Source: Trema orientale (lineage: Eukaryota > Streptophyta > Magnoliopsida > Rosales > Cannabaceae). From it: 64,000 nt of DNA. Positions 1 to 11,120 of the stretch are shown here, piece after piece (positions within the stretch are counted from its first letter, which is position 1; each line of letters begins with the position of its first letter). The stretch is from NCBI GenBank assembly GCA_002914845.1, contig JXTC01000017.1:1302575-1366574 (forward strand). Direction: 5' to 3'. The notes beneath the pieces were generated by a model. That model saw only the letters and a program-made list of their open reading frames with translations, was not told the DNA's origin and made no database searches. The position numbers and the translations under genes are program-made.

Positions 1-266
1 TTCATCCAGAGGTCAACTCAATTTTCCTTTGTTTCAATTGTAAAATCTCGACTTTTAAAGAGTGAGTAAACACGAGAAAACAACACCAATTGCACTCTGA
101 GGAAAAACAAAAGGCTCATTGTATTCTACTAAATAGATCGACTTACGTAACTAGGCCTTCTTGTGATGGAGCTTAGCATATTGTGTTTTTTCCAAATCAA
201 TATGTTTTGTTTTTCTTTAGACAAATAATGTAATAGAAAGCATTTTTGGAAGTTAAAACAATGCAC
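1..266 (-). other. Kinesin intron 12 (partial)
   Basis: The sequence downstream of the exon 12 donor (AG/GTGCATTG at 267-266) is AT-rich and has no recognisable continuation of the motor C-terminus. It is best read as the start of a long intron cut by the window edge. Confidence 0.6.
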
Positions 267-3048
267 CTTGCTCCAAATCGAAGAGTGGAGAGACTCTCTT
301 GTGCGTTTGAAGCGCTTGGTGAGCAACAACACAGTAAAGCAGTTCTCGAATTCCCACCCTGTAAGATGAAAATGAAAAAAATCTTCAAGAGAAGTTGAAT
401 GACAAGATAACATGGACCAAGACAGAGGGAAACTGACAAGGGCATCTTGTAGGATCCGAGTAAGTTTGGAGTCGCGATATGGAATGTGATTGATTTTCCC
501 AGGTGAACCAGATGTCAGAGCGTTTATTACATTCCCAAGGACTGACAGGGACTTGTTGATACTCTTGGCTTCTTCAAGGACTCTTCCTTCAGCACCAGTT
601 TTTTCTGCTTTCTCAGAGCCTGCCAAGTCCACAAGAACTAACTTGCCAGTTTTCAACCTGTCCACCATTTGAAAAAGTTCAATATTAAGTCATCCAAAAC
701 CTGATACAAATAGAAAGAGAAGAGAAGCAGTACCGATTATCTTTCTTCAGTTCTTGCTGTACTGTAAATATGTAAACACAGTGGCTTCTGCTGCTGGCAA
801 TGTTCATTTCTATACTTAATAAGGTCAGAAACAAAAAATATGATGGTTAAATGAAACTAGAGTACCTCCAACGAAAATAAAAAGGATTTCACTATGTCCT
901 TGTGAAAAATAAGGCAGGATACGGGTCTCTCCAACAGCTCTGTTAGCTATACCGCTCTGAAAATTCAATCTCAGTGTTAGAAGACATACTGAAAACTACA
1001 CAAGGGAATTGGAATTCAGAAGTAGTTTTATCTTACAGCTAGGCTCTGCAATGCTTCTGTGGGGTCCTTTATGGAGATCTGTAAAAGGGAAAATAAGTTC
1101 TAAGTCACAGAGGATACTGAAGTGCATCAAATCCAGTTTTTGCAGTGTTCAGCCAAAAAAGAAAAAAAAATTCCATTTTTTTGCGGTCATGTCAATGTTC
1201 CTGCTTGACATAGTAACTCTTCTGCGATATAAATGGCAGAGTTAGCAAAACTTCATACAAAATTAATCGGCCAAAAGGGATTCCAAATTATTTCACTTCT
1301 AGAACTAACAAGTTACTTCAGTGATAAAGATTACAGTTGGCATCTCCATCAAGAGGGCCTTAGCAGAAAGTGTGTTTAGTGTGGTCATGCATGGTTACTA
1401 AAGAGTCACTGAAGTGGCATTTCAAGTTTGCTGCTAGTGTAATCATCGTGTGCATGCAGAAGATTGGAAATTTTTATTGCAGTTAAGCATGAACATAGAA
1501 TTTTGCTCCTAAAGTTCTGAAAACAAACGTACTTCGGAATTGCCATGTAAGAAAATTCCTTGAGCTTTACTCTCCTTGATCTGTATGTTATCCTTAGCTA
1601 AATCAAAGAGGTCCCTGAGTAAAGAAAGATATAGGCTGTAATTGTTGAAACATTCCTTGACATCCATTTACTAGCTTCTTATCATTCGTTAAGGGTGTAC
1701 CTTACTCTCTCCATGTAGATCTCTACCTGGAGAGAAACAAAGAATGGAAAGTACATGGATGATTAATAGATAAAAAACAAATATTGCTTTCATCCAATTA
1801 TTTTTTTGAAAAAAAAAAAAATCTGAAATTCTAGATACCATTGACAACTTGATGGAGATTTTTATTGCTTTTTCAGAAGATTTTATGCATTCAAAAATCC
1901 CATTAACTACTCGGGGAAGCAACCCTCTTCTCTGCTCATCGGATTCTAGTATACCAGGGCCCTGCTCAATAGTTGCAAACACCACCAACTGTCAGCTTAA
2001 TATCTAGAAGCAATATCTATACCTTACACTTTGCAAAATCAGTCATAACATACCTCCATGCTGTACGTCTTCCCAGCTCCAGTCTGTCATTCATTAGAGT
2101 TTCTCAATTATAATAGAAGAAAATATGAAGAGGAAGATGAAACACGTACAACCAAAGCGTCATTGGGAGAGTTCAATACCAAAAAAAAAAAGGCATCCTT
2201 AAGTGAATATTGCTGGACAACTGAGCTTACCTGTCCATAAGCGATGATCGTCCCGTTAACACAGTTAAAGGCATCTGAGTGGTTATTACAAACATTTATT
2301 TGGAACAGCAGAACAAGAGTGTGATCATTACCGCTTAAAAATAATCAACGAAACAAAACCGGGACTAATTGCAATAAAACCTTCCCTTATTTGGGCTAAT
2401 GGGTAAATGTCAACAAAAAGGAAGATACATGGAAAGGTCATATATCGGTCAATAGACATATATGCATGCATTTAGAATCTGTTATTGATTCTGAATCACA
2501 GATGAGAAAATGATAATCTTCACTTCAATTCAAGGAAACGCAATCAAGCTTCTCAAAATACGACGAATTTCAATCTTCCACTTATATATTCTACTTTTTT
2601 CTCGTGTTTTCTCAGGAACCAAATAGAAAATACACAAGGCAAGAATTGAAACACAAGTAAATAGAGAAAAAGCACACAGAGTGGCTAAATCTGATTGAAT
2701 ACCTCGAACGATAGGCAGAGCTAGAAACTCATAGACCTGAGCTTGCTCAGAGTCCTCATAGAACACCCTATCGAAGCTGAAGGTGGAATTTTCTTCTTTC
2801 TCATCCTGCCATTGCCATACATCGAATTCAATTTTCTCAACGACAGATTAGGCGCCCGTACATAAATGTTTGAGTAATAGCAAGATCAATTTCACAAATT
2901 TACAATTTTCAAGTCCATGATTCGAAACAGAAACCTTGAAAACGAAAGTTTCTGTATCCAAGCATTGAACGCAGACCGAATCGCCATGATCTCTTCTCTC
3001 TCTTGAGCTTAGAGGCCTGAATCGAGCGCAAACTGTGATAGTCGACAT
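267..3048 (-). CDS. KIN1: Kinesin motor protein, KIN-1/PSS1-like (3' end beyond window)
   Basis: ATP-driven microtubule motor. Twelve exons join in frame, giving 328 codons of motor domain: 3048-2935, 2805-2703, 2274-2231, 2083-2054, 1961-1839, 1726-1701, 1614-1533, 1078-1037, 956-923, 809-734, 657-438 and 358-267, all with GT donors and AG acceptors. The ATP-binding P-loop GQTGAGKTY is near residues 86-94 and spans two exons. Switch I SSRSH is at about 205-209 and switch II DLAGSEK at about 235-241. [17 protein letters not shown] ends near 298. The start ATG at 3046-3048 opens [15 protein letters not shown], as in plant KIN-1 proteins. Arabidopsis AtKIN-1/PSS1 and rice PSS1 act in meiosis and gamete fertility; that role is inferred here from family. 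I find no continuation exon in 1-266, so the neck and tail lie outside the window. Several exons are very short (26, 30, 34, 42 and 44 nt). Confidence 0.93.
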
Positions 3049-3658
3049 TTTCTTTCGTACAACGGATTCGAACCTAAGAAAGAAGAAACGAGAGATGAGG
3101 ATTCCCATACTCACTGAGATTATTACTGGAAAAACAAGAAAGAAGGAAAAGTATAAAATCTGTTTGGTTACTGAGAAAATTGACAGAACGAAACGGAAAA
3201 ATTGGATTTCCAGTGCAAGATTCGATTCAAATTTTGAGCTCTTTGAATCGATGTCGCAACTGATTTACTAATTCTCTAATTTTTCTTTTTTTAAGAACAA
3301 AATTGTGAACTGAAAATTAAATTAGGAATCTTAAATTTCATCAATGATCAATCTAGAAGAGAAAATTTTTTCTTCAAATTTTCTCATACATTTTCTTAGG
3401 AACCAAACAGTCGAGAGAGGAAGAGTACCTTTGATTTTTACGCGCCAAAAGATTTTTCTCAAATTGGAGAACACAGTGGTTCTTATAACTAGTTAAGCTC
3501 CGTGCTTAGCCAGATGTGTAACGACAAGTCGTCTTCATTCAACAATGATGAACATGTCGTTAATTTTTTTTTTCCCCCTCTTCTAGGGTGCAAATAACCA
3601 TAAAAGAAAATACCTATTTTATATAAAAACAAATACCTACTGAATTAAGACCCATATA
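3049..3658. other. Kinesin 5' flank, no gene
   Basis: This is sequence upstream of the kinesin start codon: 5' UTR and promoter by position, then AT-rich intergenic DNA. A short open frame on the plus strand inside it (3035-3271) is antisense to the gene start and resembles nothing. I see no convincing TATA box. Confidence 0.5.
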
Positions 3659-3864
3659 TATTACTGTTTGGGTATTACTGTTTGGGATAATTTTTACTTC
3701 CTGAAGTAAAAGCTCCCGAAGATCTTCTGTAAAAGCTAGTGAGTCCATGCTTCATTAAAAAGATCTTCTAATTAAAAAAAAATCTTCTGACAATTCATCC
3801 AAACACCCCCAAAAGTAATTTTTGGGCTCCAAAAGATCTTTGGAAGCTATGCCAAACAGGCCCA
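3659..3864. mobile_element. Putative hAT-like MITE
   Basis: About 200 bp with loosely inverted ends. The left end reads TACTGTTTGGGATAATTTTT. The right end, on the minus strand, begins GGGCCTGTTTGGCATAGC, a terminus style common among plant hAT-type MITEs. The left end carries a 14-bp unit (TATTACTGTTTGGG) perfectly duplicated at 3659-3686. No target-site duplication is clear. Confidence 0.45.
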
Positions 3865-4336
3865 CAAATTTTGTTGATAAAAAGAAATAAATAAGTTAAA
3901 AATAAAAAATAAACACAATACAAGTAATTTTCCACTTTCACACAGCATGTGTAGGGCATATAACCTTTTTTTTTTCGGTAAACAATTTAATAGAAGTTAA
4001 GTTTTGATCGTCTAATAGATCGTCTAATAACACAAGTGAAGAGTTCATGAAAAATAATGATACAAAAGAAAGTTCAGGGACCAAAGCTGGGAAGAGAGTA
4101 AAGTTCACGTACTAATAAAGATTTTTTTTTCCCCCCCCCTTCTATATTACTGCATTGTATGAAAAATGACATGTTAAATGTATGACTTTATTTTTCCTGG
4201 AGCCATGTCTTAAGAAATTTAGAAACTACAAGACATTCAATTCTAAAGTCGGATGATACATATACCCAATTTCTTGCTTGGTTATTTTAATTTTTCACAC
4301 TGATGTGTATACCGGTTTTCTTACTTTGTCCTTTAT

Positions 4337-4443
4337 AATATTAAAATGACATAAATGCCCCCTAAACTTGCAACAAGTTTAAAAAATACCTCTAAAAGAT
4401 TGAAAGTTTAGGGGCATTTGTGCAACTTTTTTTTTTTAATATT
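4337..4443. repeat. 107-bp foldback element with AATATT ends
   Basis: The left arm AATATTAAAATG...AAATGCCCCCTAAACTT (4337-4369) is mirrored by the right arm AAAGTTTAGGGGCATTTGTG...AATATT (about 4403-4443). The two arms would fold into a hairpin of about 30 bp with mismatches. It is probably a small MITE. It encodes nothing. Confidence 0.6.
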
Positions 4444-4499
4444 ATTGGGGACAATATAAGACATATAGTAAATATCAGAGACAAAAAATGAAAATACTA

Positions 4500-4715
4500 T
4501 GTATTTATGGTCAAATGGTAGAAAGAAAAGTATCATTAAATACTGTATATTTATTATTATTTTTTATCCAACTACTCAGATTATTATAATTGTTAGATAA
4601 TAATCTAACTGCTAAAAAAAAAACTATAGATAAGTAAGAAAAGAAACGCCTACTGGATTGGTCCAATACATATATGTAAATAACACTCACAATTAACATA
4701 GTAATTTATGTAATT
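4500..4715. repeat. Dispersed repeat, copy 1 (related to 20500-20735)
   Basis: It shares an ordered set of motifs with 20500-20735: a phrase like GATAATCTAACTGCTAAAAA, an A-rich spacer, then CCTACTGGATTGG followed by CATATAT. The copies are diverged. No coding potential. Confidence 0.45.
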
Positions 4716-5618
4716 GAGATATCCAAACACATAATAACATTTCCAGTAGGTTAAAATAAGCTCCAACATCTAAAAATAAATTTCAGACCATTATTTGCCT
4801 CAAAAAAAAAAAAAAAAATTCAGACCATTATAATGTGCTAGACAAAAGGTCCAAAAAAATTATAGCCGATCCAGAACTCTCAAAATATGCCGCATATAGC
4901 TAGCTAAAAAAAATATAACAGCGAAACACAATTTACTTATTTTTATAACTTTTCTCTTTGCTTAATTAATAGGAATACATGTTTAATCGTATCTAAGTGG
5001 GACGCGGGGGCTCTTTGTTTACTGGATTGAGAAACACAATTGAGGAAGAAAAAAGAAGAATGAGGAAGGGTGAGAATAAGGGGAAGAGTGGATGGAAAAA
5101 GAAAGGGCAAAACTAAATTGAGGGATAGTTTAGGAAGAATTAGGGGTATATTATAAGCAGTAATGAAAATTAATTAGTTTTAGAAACACTTTTGGAAGAA
5201 TAAACAGAGTAGAGAGAATAGAGCCACCAAAATATGAAATTTACACATGTTTTAACAAAGATGGAAATAAAATACGAGACATAGCATTTTGTATGATGTT
5301 TGTGTTGGAAAAAAAAAGGATGTATTATATTATTTTGATTAGCTATTTTGAGACAAACTTATGAATGGGACCCACTGCATATTAGTGAGAGGTCATTATT
5401 GATATGTATTCTACTCTGCGAGTATATGAAAGTCATGTATTTACTTGCTCAAAATGATAATGTGGTGAATAAAAAATTATTATCCAAAATGAGCTAAGTG
5501 AGAAGAAAAAATAGTAGAAATTTGTTAAAGTTCCACATAGAAAATAAATACAAACCAAGAGGTGTTTATATAGAGTTGTCTAATTTTTAGTTAGTAACTT
5601 GATAAATTGATATGCTCT

Positions 5619-5640
5619 CTCTTGCGCCTGCACGCAAGAG
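5619..5640. repeat. Perfect 8-bp hairpin
   Basis: CTCTTGCG (5619-5626), a 6-nt loop, then CGCAAGAG (5633-5640). It lies in a short GC-richer island in AT-rich DNA. It may be the end of a small element; function unknown. Confidence 0.5.
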
Positions 5641-5696
5641 GGATGCAAATCACGGGCCAGATAGCATCGTTTGTGTGCTCTCGCGGGTACGAATGT

Positions 5697-5965
5697 TAGA
5701 GGTTAAGTAAACAATTACCACTTTTTTCAAATGTTTAACTAAATTTCTCACCACTATTAGATTCTACCACTTTTGAGAGAGAATTAGTCAAGAATTCATC
5801 AAGAACCAATCAAGAATCTGTCAAGATTACCACTAACATCGAGAATCTGTCAAGAATTCATCAAGATCATCAAGAATTCATCAAGAATTCATTTTAAAAA
5901 GTGGTATAATGGTAGATTTAATTAATGAGGAAAAAAAAGTGGTATTTACCTAATTTACCTTGAAC
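5697..5965. mobile_element. Foldback MITE with internal TCAAGAATTCA repeats
   Basis: The left arm (about 5697-5780; TACCACTTTTTTCAAATG... and CTACCACTTTTG) is mirrored by the right arm (about 5895-5965; AAAAAGTGGTATAATGGTAG ... AAAAGTGGTATTTACC). The centre, 5785-5890, holds several imperfect copies of TCAAGAATTCATCAAGAA in tandem. There is no coding frame. The structure fits a MITE; the superfamily is undetermined. Confidence 0.55.
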
Positions 5966-6039
5966 AATTCTTTTTTTCCTATCTCAAAGCCCAATAAGAG
6001 GGTTCTGGAACCAGAAACGTTTGCGTCTTAATGAAAATA

Positions 6040-6673
6040 TGTAACAGTCAAAACAATATGTAACAGCCAATGTTTAAAGGGCTATTAGTTTTTTAAAACT
6101 GCTAGAAACGTTTTGCCATAATGGTTAGACTTCATGGCTGGTTTCCCTTTAAGCACTATAAAAAGAGACCATCTCCTTCACATTTCCTCACACCATATAA
6201 AAGTAATCAGCTCTTCCTTCTTTCTTATATTCTCTGTGGCAGTTAGCTTATGTTAGTTGGTAGTTAGAGTTTGGGTCTTTTAGTGAGTTCGAGCTCTATA
6301 GTTAATTCTTCCGTAGTGAGCAAGTTGGTGCGACGTTGCTATTCGTAAACCGTTTTATCCTGGGAGACAGACGCCGTTGGCATTCCTCTAAGTATTCCGG
6401 TGAGGATGCGTAACTGTTTTAAGAAAATTGTGTCAAACACAAGGCTCGGTTTGATTTCCTTAAACTCCTTTGTTACTTTGATTATTAATATCGTGATTAT
6501 TATTATAGTAAATTAATTATAATTTATTTTGCTACGTTATTAAATTTATGATAATTGTTATTATCCTAGTTATACTTAATATATTGTGATTACTAGAATA
6601 TTTATATTATTATTAAAATATAATTATATTTTCATTTCTAGATTTATTATTACTTGCAATAATTTTTCTAACA
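6040..6673 (+). mobile_element. Possible solo LTR (Copia-like), ends uncertain
   Basis: A candidate promoter (ACTATAAAAAGAGACC at about 6157) is followed by a leader-like GC-richer stretch (6330-6450, with CCTGGGAGACAGACGCCG) and an AT-rich tail ending CTAACA at 6673. This arrangement of TATA, leader and AT-rich U5 resembles plant Copia LTRs. The start at TGTAACAG (6040) is a guess, and the flanking 5-mers do not match. Confidence 0.35.
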
Positions 6674-7481
6674 GTTTGGGTTATAAAAGTCAGTAACAAT
6701 AACTTCTGTAAGAAATACTTCTATAAACACATCATATTTATTATACAACCGGAAAAATAAACCACAAAAGAAAATATTAAAAGGCACATATGTAATTTAG
6801 CACTGGAAGTATAAAATCAACATTAATTAAATTTGGTGGCTCGTCCGACATCTTTAGCAGTCTAAGGTGATAGTCACTACATCTAAGCTATTCCATAACA
6901 ACGCTCAGGCAAAATGGATTATGACGAGGAAATAACCACTAAATTAGAATTTCTTTCGAACCCCAACCCAAATAGAGAGGAGCACTGCCTGCTATGAGGA
7001 AGTCCCCGCAATGAGATGTTGGCTTAAGTAGTCAGATCATATCCGAAGTTCGGCTAATTGCTCTCCCCTCCATAGTATCACCGAATCTAGAAATCACCAA
7101 TCAAGGTATCAAACTTTGGAGCAAAATTTACGTGCAAGTATTGTTATTATTATTATTTTTTTCCCCTAGCTAACTATTTCGTGAAAGTGGAAGAAAAATA
7201 TTCATGTTTTATTTTATTTTTGTTTATTTTTTCGAGTTAAAAATGCGGCATAATAGTCTAATAGTCCTTGTTTTTGCAAAATGAATAGGATACTAATTGA
7301 CATATGGCATTTAGCTTAAGCACAACGTTTTCAATAAGAATATGATGATGATGGTAGTAAGGTTGAGGATTATGTAAGTATATAATATAGTGACATATTC
7401 ATCCCTTTCCAAGAAGAAGATGCCATAAACAGAGTACAAAAGGTTTCATATCATGTTTAAGCACTTCTTAAAGAGTGCAGA
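6674..7481. other. Intergenic, no gene seen
   Basis: About 800 bp downstream of the NLR gene. A moderately GC stretch at 6830-7100 has many stops in all frames and matches nothing I recognise. The 3' UTR and polyadenylation region of the NLR gene should lie at the right-hand end. Confidence 0.5.
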
Positions 7482-10352
7482 TTAGTTTTCAGGGGCTAAA
7501 AGGGTACTATGTATACCTGCTATTTCATCTCGTGAGGAGGGTAACCTTTCTAGACGCTCCAACAACTCCGAATCACCGTTCTTGTAGATCTTGTAACATT
7601 CTCCTTTAACTCTGTATAAAAAGAGAAGATATGGTACGTGCCTAACTTTCCAATAATCTTGCCCTCCATCCGGTTGCAAACCCAACACGAATTCTTTAGG
7701 CATGTCAAAGACTTTGAGAGATTTGAGGTTTTCAAGGTGTTTGATGTTAGAAGGAATCTCCTTTAGTAGCGGAGAAGGCCCGATTAGTAGCTTTCTAAGA
7801 AGAGGCAATGCTCCTTTGTCTATTTTCACTTGTTTTAGTCCACTCAGCTCTCTTAGCTCAAGCAGCAAGAGTTTTTGAAAACCACCTTCCTCAAAATGTA
7901 GTTCCTCTCCATTATATCCTCGGTATAACCAAAGGTATAACAAATTGGGCAAACAATGTTGGATGCTCTTCATTGGATCTTCCGTTAGTCCTGAGTAGTC
8001 CAAGGCGAGCGCGCACAGATTATGAAGCTTTGGAATCCAATCCGGCAACTTCTGCAACCTTCCCGCTAACTCAAGATGCCTCAGTAAATGAGGTGGGGAT
8101 GAAATGTTTTGTAAATCCAGGATCTCATCTTTAGTAATCGAATGCACAGTCAAATTATTGAGATTGTTCATCTTCTCTATGGAGGCGCAGAGAGCTTTCC
8201 CAAATTGTGCAGTCAATTTTGAAATTCCAAGACACTTTAGCTGACTTAGCTTTTGTAGCTCCTGAATGAAATGAAACCGGTTATGATTTGCTTCCACAAG
8301 GGTAAGTGTCTGTAAATTCTTCAAAGAGCTAATCCCTTCCTGTAGTTTCACTCCATGATATGAATTTGAATTATGTTCAACCATGGGGTTCCAATTAAGG
8401 GCGATAAGGTGGCGGAGATTTTGAAGCTTGTTAATCTCCACAGGTAGCTCTTGAACTGGGGTTTTTGTGAGATCCATGGTCTGCAAGTTATGTAGCCTTC
8501 CTATGGACCTTGGTAGCATCTTCACATTCGTTTCATTTAAACGTAAGTACTTCAAGTGAAATAAGTTCCCCACTTCTTTTGGGACAGAATCAATAGGAGC
8601 ATTTGTCAAATCCAACAACTTTAGAAGCTTGAATTTTTTAAACAAAGTCACCATGAAAGAGTCAGTCCACACATCAATGTCGAAAAGATAAATAGAACGG
8701 ACTGCGTGTGTGATCTCTAGGACATTTTCTGTGCTGTTGTAGATTGATAAGCGATTTCTTTTCTCTTGAAACCTTTGCTTCTTTTCATTCACGATCTGAC
8801 AAAAACCAAAGTCATCAGCCCTTGATAGAATGATCTCACGCATCAAATCATGGACATGACATCTTCTAAATAAACCGTAAAAGTCTTCACAGGACACCAG
8901 GTTCCTACAAATAAGCTCATTCAAATAATCTTGGGCGACTTCCTCCAATGTCTTGTGCCTCTTTTCTTTCACAAAACCTTCAGCAATCCACAATTTAAAT
9001 AATCTTTCGTCTTCTATTAAATGGTCCTCAGGAAACATGCCGAAAAATGATAAGCAATACTTAAGTTGGTAAGGTAAATCGTGATAACTAAGAGCAAGAA
9101 CTTGTGAAATACTAGCAAGTTTGGGATTACATTCAAACTCGGAATTCAGGTTCTCAAGCAGAACTTGCCACTCGGAAAAAACCTTTTCCTTGGTGGAAAG
9201 TAAACCAGCTATAGCTGTAATTACAAGAGGCAACCCTTGGCATCTCTTAACAATCTCAAGAGACAATTGCTTTAACTCTAGGGGACAACTCCGCTCTTGC
9301 TCGAATTGAAATGCCTTCTTGCAAAACAATTCTAGGCCCATCTCTTCGGAAAAAGGTTGCAATTTAAGAACAAGATCACAAGATGTTTCTTTATATGAAG
9401 CAGCAATAATGTCATTACGCGTTGTGATGATTATCCTACTTCCTTCTTTGTTACTAGGCAAAGCATATTTTATAACTTCCCAAAAATTGGTTTGCCAAAT
9501 ATCATCAAAAACAACTAAGTACCTCTTCGTCTGTAAATATTTTCTGAGAAGACTAATTACCTCTTCCATTGTGGTGATTTCTCCAACATCTAGGCATATG
9601 TGCTTTGCCATGACAATGAGTCGCTTCTTCAAGTTGCATGTTTGAGACACCGTGATCCAAGTACGGTAATCAAAGTGTCCTTCCACTGCTTCATTGTCGT
9701 AGACATGCTTAGCGAGAGTAGTCTTACCAATTCCACCTGTTCCCACTAGCGAAATCACCGTACGGGTGGATGTCCCCTCGAGTAATCTTCTCATAATTTC
9801 CTCAGAAGTCGAATCAATTCCCACGAGTTCATCTTCTTCAAGAAAAAGAGAACCTAATCTAGGGTCATGCCCTTCAACATCTCTGGTGGTTCTGCTACTT
9901 GTTCCTTGCTCCAGCAGGGGCCTCAACCCGTATCTTTCACCTCTGTCCTTGATTTCACGCAACGACGTTTTTGCATTCCGAATGCGAGAAGCGACATTGA
10001 AACGCAATCTAAAGGCTCGGATAAACCGACCTGCTTTACGGAATGAACCAATGCATCCATTATAGCCATGGCGAGTGCTCTGTCGTCCCACGTGAAAAAG
10101 GTATTCATCGATGACATTTTCAATGCGCTCAGCTTCTTCCCTCACTTGTTTCACCCAGGTCCTCACAGCATCACCGCTCTGTCCTCTCTCCATGGTCGCG
10201 TCGGCATCCTTGAGAAACGAGTGGATGATCTCTAGTTCATCCATTAGGCTCTTTACTTCTCTATGGACTCCGTTTAACGGCTTCACCTCTTCGACTAGAA
10301 GCTGAACCAGCTTATCGATTACGGGCGTCACCACAGTCACAATCTCCGCCAT
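7482..10352 (-). CDS. CC-NB-ARC-LRR immune receptor, RPM1-like (956 aa)
   Basis: Intracellular NLR for pathogen-effector recognition, in one uninterrupted exon. The start is ATG 10352-10350 (MAEIVTVVTPVIDKL); an in-frame GTG two codons upstream is not a plausible plant start. An Rx-type coiled coil covers about 1-150, with an EDVID-like variant ERIENVIDEYL near 77-87. NB-ARC runs from about 175 to 510. It has a P-loop GTGGIGKTTLAKHVYD near 204-219, kinase-2 LVVFDDIW, RNBS-B GSRIIITTRN, GLPL as CQGLPLVITAIAG, RNBS-D CLSFFGMFPED, and an MHD motif in the VHD form (CHVHDLM) near 498-504. A leucine-rich repeat region of roughly 400 residues follows, with RPM1-type repeats such as LKYLRLNETNVKMLPRSIG. 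The length is usual for the RPM1 group. No frameshift or internal stop is seen, so the gene looks functional. The effector is unknown. Confidence 0.95.
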   Translation of the reverse strand: MAEIVTVVTPVIDKLVQLLVEEVKPLNGVHREVKSLMDELEIIHSFLKDADATMERGQSGDAVRTWVKQVREEAERIENVIDEYLFHVGRQSTRHGYNGCIGSFRKAGRFIRAFRLRFNVASRIRNAKTSLREIKDRGERYGLRPLLEQGTSSRTTRDVEGHDPRLGSLFLEEDELVGIDSTSEEIMRRLLEGTSTRTVISLVGTGGIGKTTLAKHVYDNEAVEGHFDYRTWITVSQTCNLKKRLIVMAKHICLDVGEITTMEEVISLLRKYLQTKRYLVVFDDIWQTNFWEVIKYALPSNKEGSRIIITTRNDIIAASYKETSCDLVLKLQPFSEEMGLELFCKKAFQFEQERSCPLELKQLSLEIVKRCQGLPLVITAIAGLLSTKEKVFSEWQVLLENLNSEFECNPKLASISQVLALSYHDLPYQLKYCLSFFGMFPEDHLIEDERLFKLWIAEGFVKEKRHKTLEEVAQDYLNELICRNLVSCEDFYGLFRRCHVHDLMREIILSRADDFGFCQIVNEKKQRFQEKRNRLSIYNSTENVLEITHAVRSIYLFDIDVWTDSFMVTLFKKFKLLKLLDLTNAPIDSVPKEVGNLFHLKYLRLNETNVKMLPRSIGRLHNLQTMDLTKTPVQELPVEINKLQNLRHLIALNWNPMVEHNSNSYHGVKLQEGISSLKNLQTLTLVEANHNRFHFIQELQKLSQLKCLGISKLTAQFGKALCASIEKMNNLNNLTVHSITKDEILDLQNISSPPHLLRHLELAGRLQKLPDWIPKLHNLCALALDYSGLTEDPMKSIQHCLPNLLYLWLYRGYNGEELHFEEGGFQKLLLLELRELSGLKQVKIDKGALPLLRKLLIGPSPLLKEIPSNIKHLENLKSLKVFDMPKEFVLGLQPDGGQDYWKVRHVPYLLFLYRVKGECYKIYKNGDSELLERLERLPSSRDEIAGIHSTLLAPEN

Positions 10353-11120
10353 TTTCACCTCAACAACTTCTCAATCAAAATATTTTTCTGGTTTATGATT
10401 CCAGTATCTACTAATAATAATGTAGTAATATTTTGCCAGATCCTTTTCTGGTATTACCAACCGAGCACCTTTCTCTTCATGTTTGCCCAATGTTTACGTC
10501 ATAGACTTTTGCTGAGCCGCCCTCATTCAAAGTCCAACGTTCACATGTCGTCAGTTGACTAATATTGCTACTGAGTCATTCTACCTAAATTGCCAAGTTT
10601 CCAAAGTTACAATTACAAATAATGTAAAGATTATGAATAATATTGTTCATTGAATTGAATTGTCATATATATATTTGAACTTTTAACATTATCCAAAGGA
10701 TATTACTGGTAATGCTAGTTTTAATATATGTTTTTTTTTTTTTTCTGAACTTACATGAGTACTTGTGATTAGTTAAGTAATTTCATACCTCCATAAAAAA
10801 GAATTTCACAGTACTGAGTAATTAACTAAAGTACATCGTCCCGGTCACCCGGAGCCGATAAATCTATTAATTAAAGGAGAAGCAAGAAAGGGGGGGAAAA
10901 AATGAAGAAGAAGAAGAAAGAATACTTCAATTTATTAAGTAGTAATAATCAATACCTCATTAGTTATTCACATAACTTCTAAACACTAACGTAATACAGC
11001 TAGGAGGTGATGACGATATATATGATCCAAAACTATGAACCAGAGTATTACATTTTTATCACAACTATTATTTTCACCCAAAATAACTACGGTATTATTT
11101 TTCATACTTTTTTATTTTCT
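10353..11120. other. NLR promoter side and intergenic DNA
   Basis: It lies upstream of the NLR. A W-box core (TTGACT) sits at 10555-10560, about 200 bp upstream of the start codon; WRKY regulation of NLR genes is common, but a single core can occur by chance. The rest is AT-rich with no coding frame. Confidence 0.4.

Noticed and set aside
129-668. 179-codon minus-strand frame as a separate gene
   Set aside because: It is kinesin exon 11 (657-438) read through into the following intron; the true model splices at 438 to 358.
7808-8134. 108-codon plus-strand ORF opposite the NLR LRR region
   Set aside because: Antisense shadow of the NLR coding sequence; its codons follow the leucine repeat pattern of the other strand.
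10353-10358. GTG start for the NLR two codons upstream
   Set aside because: Plant nuclear genes rarely start at GTG; ATG at 10352 gives the usual MAE- start of the family.
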